From positions 1-42,674 of the forward strand of contig NZ_RCWB01000039.1 in assembly GCF_018448885.1 (NCBI RefSeq): a DNA stretch of 42,674 nt, read 5' to 3'. This document shows, piece by piece, positions 40,473-42,674 of this stretch (its first letter is position 1; the number at the start of each line of letters is the position of its first letter). This DNA comes from Photorhabdus caribbeanensis (GTDB taxonomy: Bacteria; Pseudomonadota; Gammaproteobacteria; Enterobacterales; Enterobacteriaceae). A program made the translations under genes and the position numbers. The notes under the pieces are model-generated. The model searched no databases and had not been told where the DNA came from. It saw only the letters and a program-made list of their open reading frames with translations.

Positions 40473-42062
40473 TTAGTGGCGAAAATGGCGCATACCGGTG
40501 AAAATCATAGCAATACCGTGTTCATCAGCCGCGGCAATCACTTCGTCGTCACGGATTGAACCGCCAGGTTGGATAATGCAACTCACGCCGACAGCCGCAG
40601 CAGCATCAATGCCGTCGCGGAATGGGAAAAATGCGTCAGACGCCATTGCGCATCCCTGAACTTCTAAGCCTTCATCGGCTGCTTTGATCCCAGCAATTTT
40701 TGCGGAATAGACACGGCTCATTTGGCCTGCGCCAATACCGATGGTCATATCATTTTTTGCGTAAACAATAGCATTGGATTTGACAAACTTAGCAACCTTC
40801 CAGCAGAACAGAGCATCTTTCATTTCTTGCTCAGTGGGTTGACGTTTGGAAACTACACGTAAGTTAGTTGCTGCTACCATCCCAAGATCGCGATCTTGTA
40901 CCAGCAGGCCACCGTTAACTCGTTTAAAATCAAGGCCAGAAGTTCGGGTTTCCCATTCACCACATACCAGAACGCGGACATTTTGCTTGGTAGCTAGCAC
41001 CGGTAGTGCATCTTTATTTACTGATGGGGCAATAATTACCTCAACGAATTGACGGTCGATAATGGCTTGTGCAGTTTTAATATCAAGTTCGCGGTTGAAA
41101 GCAATAATACCGCCGAAAGCGGAGGTTGGATCTGTTTTGAATGCGCGATCATAAGCTTCGTGGATATCTTTCCCAATGGCTACACCGCATGGGTTAGCGT
41201 GCTTAACAATAACGCATGCGGACTCTGTGAATTCTTTAACGCATTCCAAGGCTGCATCTGTATCTGCAATGTTATTATAGGAAAGCGCTTTACCTTGTAA
41301 CTGAGTTGCAGTAGCAATAGATGATTCAGAGAGATTCTCTTCTATATAGAAAGCAGCATCCTGATGACTGTTCTCACCGTAGCGCATATCTTGCTTTTTA
41401 ATAAAATTTAAATTCAGAGTTCGGGGGAAACGTCCTGACGGCTGAGTAGTGTCGCCATGATAAGAAGGAACCAGCTTGCCAAAATAGTTAGCAATCATGC
41501 TGTCATAAGCAGCAGTGTGTTCAAAAGCTTTAATGGCTAAATCGAAGCGAGTCGATTGTGTTAATGACCCCTGATTGTTGTCCATCTCTTCAATGATTTT
41601 TTCATAATCATGACTATTAACCACAATTGCGACATCTTTATGGTTCTTAGCCGCAGAACGAACCATAGTTGGGCCGCCGATATCAATGTTTTCAACAGCA
41701 TCTGCTAGAGTGCAATCGGGTTTAGCGACGGTCTGAGCGAATGGATATAGATTCACAACCACCATATCAATCGGTGAGATTTGGTGTTGCTCCATGATTT
41801 CATCATCTTGTCCTCGGCGGCCAAGGATTCCGCCATGTACTTTAGGATGCAACGTCTTAACACGGCCATCCATCATTTCAGGAAAGCCGGTGTAATCTGA
41901 AACTTCAGTAACCTTTAGATCTGATTCAGCGAGTAAACGAGCTGTGCCACCAGTGGAAAGCAATTCGACACCGCGTTGAGATAAGGCTTTGGCAAATTCA
42001 ACAACCCCTGATTTATCGGAAACGCTAAGCAGGGCACGACGGATTGGACGAAGCTGTTGCAT
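40473..42062 (-). CDS. purH: Bifunctional AICAR transformylase / IMP cyclohydrolase PurH
   Basis: PurH carries out the last two steps of IMP synthesis. It has 529 residues, the same as E. coli, starting [26 protein letters not shown] lies eight bases before this ATG, so the longer frame to 42098 is not used. The N-terminal IMP cyclohydrolase domain shows [13 protein letters not shown] and [14 protein letters not shown]. The C-terminal transformylase shows the catalytic KHANPCG and the end [15 protein letters not shown] perfect PurR box lies upstream. Confidence 0.98.
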   Translation of the reverse strand: MQQLRPIRRALLSVSDKSGVVEFAKALSQRGVELLSTGGTARLLAESDLKVTEVSDYTGFPEMMDGRVKTLHPKVHGGILGRRGQDDEIMEQHQISPIDMVVVNLYPFAQTVAKPDCTLADAVENIDIGGPTMVRSAAKNHKDVAIVVNSHDYEKIIEEMDNNQGSLTQSTRFDLAIKAFEHTAAYDSMIANYFGKLVPSYHGDTTQPSGRFPRTLNLNFIKKQDMRYGENSHQDAAFYIEENLSESSIATATQLQGKALSYNNIADTDAALECVKEFTESACVIVKHANPCGVAIGKDIHEAYDRAFKTDPTSAFGGIIAFNRELDIKTAQAIIDRQFVEVIIAPSVNKDALPVLATKQNVRVLVCGEWETRTSGLDFKRVNGGLLVQDRDLGMVAATNLRVVSKRQPTEQEMKDALFCWKVAKFVKSNAIVYAKNDMTIGIGAGQMSRVYSAKIAGIKAADEGLEVQGCAMASDAFFPFRDGIDAAAAVGVSCIIQPGGSIRDDEVIAAADEHGIAMIFTGMRHFRH

Positions 42063-42117
42063 GGATTTGATCCCTTGGATTTTGTAAGGCAGTAACATGT
42101 TATTGGGAAGAACCCAC

Positions 42118-42240
42118 TATACCCGTTATCTTTCAAGTTGCCTCTTTGTTGGCTGCACTCACCCTGGTCACATAGTTCGCTATGCTCCCAGGGATTCGTT
42201 CCCTTGCCGTCGCGACACATCTTGAAATCCATAAGGTATA
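42118..42240. repeat. ERIC element (123 bp) upstream of purH
   Basis: TATACCCGTTATCTTTCAAG at the left and CTTGAAATCCATAAGGTATA at the right, with CACCCTGGTCACATAG and CTCCCAGGGATTCG in the centre. It lies between the PurR box and purH, so it is transcribed as part of the purHD leader. Confidence 0.85.
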
Positions 42241-42325
42241 TATCAGGACATAAAAAATGGGCACTGCAATAACATTTCAATATAGTCAGATAAAATCGTT
42301 TGATGATTTTAACCACCAGATTGTA

Positions 42326-42341
42326 ACGAAAACGTTTGCGT
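42326..42341 (-). promoter_or_regulatory. PurR operator (PUR box) of purHD
   Basis: On the minus strand ACGCAAACGTTTTCGT is a full match to the PurR consensus ACGCAAACGTTTNCNT. It is followed at once by TACAAT (42320-42325), a likely -10, so PurR would block the purHD promoter, as in E. coli. Confidence 0.88.
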
Positions 42342-42374
42342 GATGCTCGATAAATTTTCATCCAACTAGCCATT

Positions 42375-42383
42375 TGTGGATAA
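42375..42383 (-). promoter_or_regulatory. Perfect DnaA box
   Basis: TTATCCACA on the minus strand is the strong R1-type DnaA-binding sequence. It lies between the PurR box and the rRNA promoters. A single 9-mer can occur by chance, so its role is unproven. Confidence 0.5.
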
Positions 42384-42435
42384 ATCTGTTAGTAAGTAGG
42401 TAAAAAATAGAGTTTTGCTGTGGAATTAATCAAGC

Positions 42436-42487
42436 GATCAATTTTTTTTAAAATAACTATTGCCAGCACCGAAGAATTCCCTATAAT
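42436..42487 (+). promoter_or_regulatory. rRNA operon promoter P1 with UP element
   Basis: TTGCCA (42460-42465), a 16-bp spacer, TATAAT (42482-42487) and the GC-rich GCGCCACC discriminator are the classic enterobacterial rrn P1. The AT-rich run at 42436-42459 is a good UP element for the alpha subunit. Confidence 0.92.
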
Positions 42488-42556
42488 GCGCCACCACTGA
42501 CCGACACAACGCTGATAAACATTGTGAGGTCAGGCAGGGAAAGCGGCAATAAGCGC

Positions 42557-42584
42557 TTGACTCTGCGGGCGAAAAGCGTAGTAT
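42557..42584 (+). promoter_or_regulatory. rRNA operon promoter P2
   Basis: TTGACT, a 16-bp spacer and TAGTAT, as in rrn P2 promoters of E. coli (TTGACT-16-TATTAT). Confidence 0.85.
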
Positions 42585-42626
42585 ACGCAGCCCGGCTGAA
42601 CGAGAATATGAAATTTTAATTCAGCC

Positions 42627-42639
42627 TGCTCTTTAACAA
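42627..42639 (+). promoter_or_regulatory. rrn leader boxA antitermination site
   Basis: TGCTCTTTAACAA is the boxA core bound by NusB/NusE. The 16S gene itself starts beyond the end of the window. Confidence 0.9.
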
Positions 42640-42674
42640 TTAATCAGACAATCTGTGTGGGCACTCACAAGACC

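Noticed and set aside
42063-42098. 12-residue extension of PurH
   Set aside because: The ATG at 42062 has a good ribosome-binding site and gives the exact family length.

Overview
The window looks like a chromosomal segment of a Photorhabdus-like enterobacterium (Morganellaceae). The housekeeping proteins (MalT/P/Q, ThiCEFSGH, NudC, HemE, Nfi, YjaG, HupA, PurD, PurH) read as close relatives of the E. coli proteins. The gaps carry ERIC elements and long AT-rich spacers, and accessory genes are wedged between syntenic blocks. The genus is inferred from style and from memory of related proteins, not from a database search.

Layout. 1-653: the 3' end of an unknown gene followed by a PAAR spike-tip protein of a type VI secretion locus. 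654-4198: no intact gene; an ERIC-led unit of about 1.7 kb is present twice in tandem, with 7-, 8- and 9-bp tandem arrays that each occur in only one copy, plus decayed coding relics. 4199-11841: malQ and malP (minus strand) divergent from malT (plus strand), with MalT-box-like sites between. 11850-13043: a Bcr/CflA drug exporter. 13754-18523: a five-gene operon (class III aminotransferase, zinc dehydrogenase, HAD phosphatase, MFS transporter, DUF1349 protein) that looks like a small-molecule pathway, perhaps for an amino sugar. 18606-20799: three tandem paralogues of a small carbohydrate-binding-like protein, each with its own conserved upstream block and terminator. 21526-27183: the thiCEFSGH operon behind a TPP riboswitch.

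27202-33922 is the most unusual region. Between thiC and a HAD phosphatase gene lies an AT-rich insert encoding a 27-residue peptide, a strong hairpin, a mod_HExxH-family peptide-modification protein, an MFS exporter, a DUF6817/HD-like protein and an M3-like metallopeptidase split over two overlapping frames. I read it as a candidate RiPP (ribosomally made, modified peptide) cluster without any of the classical RiPP class enzymes. A second, diverged peptide gene fused to the tail of another mod_HExxH gene follows, and then an Rpn-family nuclease gene. The 3' end of the HAD gene occurs three times, at both edges and in the middle, marking the limits of the insertion and duplication.

33871-42674 returns to the conserved order nudC-hemE-nfi-yjaG-hupA-yjaH, then convergent purHD under a PurR box. 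The window ends in the P1/P2 promoters and boxA leader of an rRNA operon, as upstream of E. coli rrnE. The rsd gene that sits between thiC and nudC in E. coli is not present.
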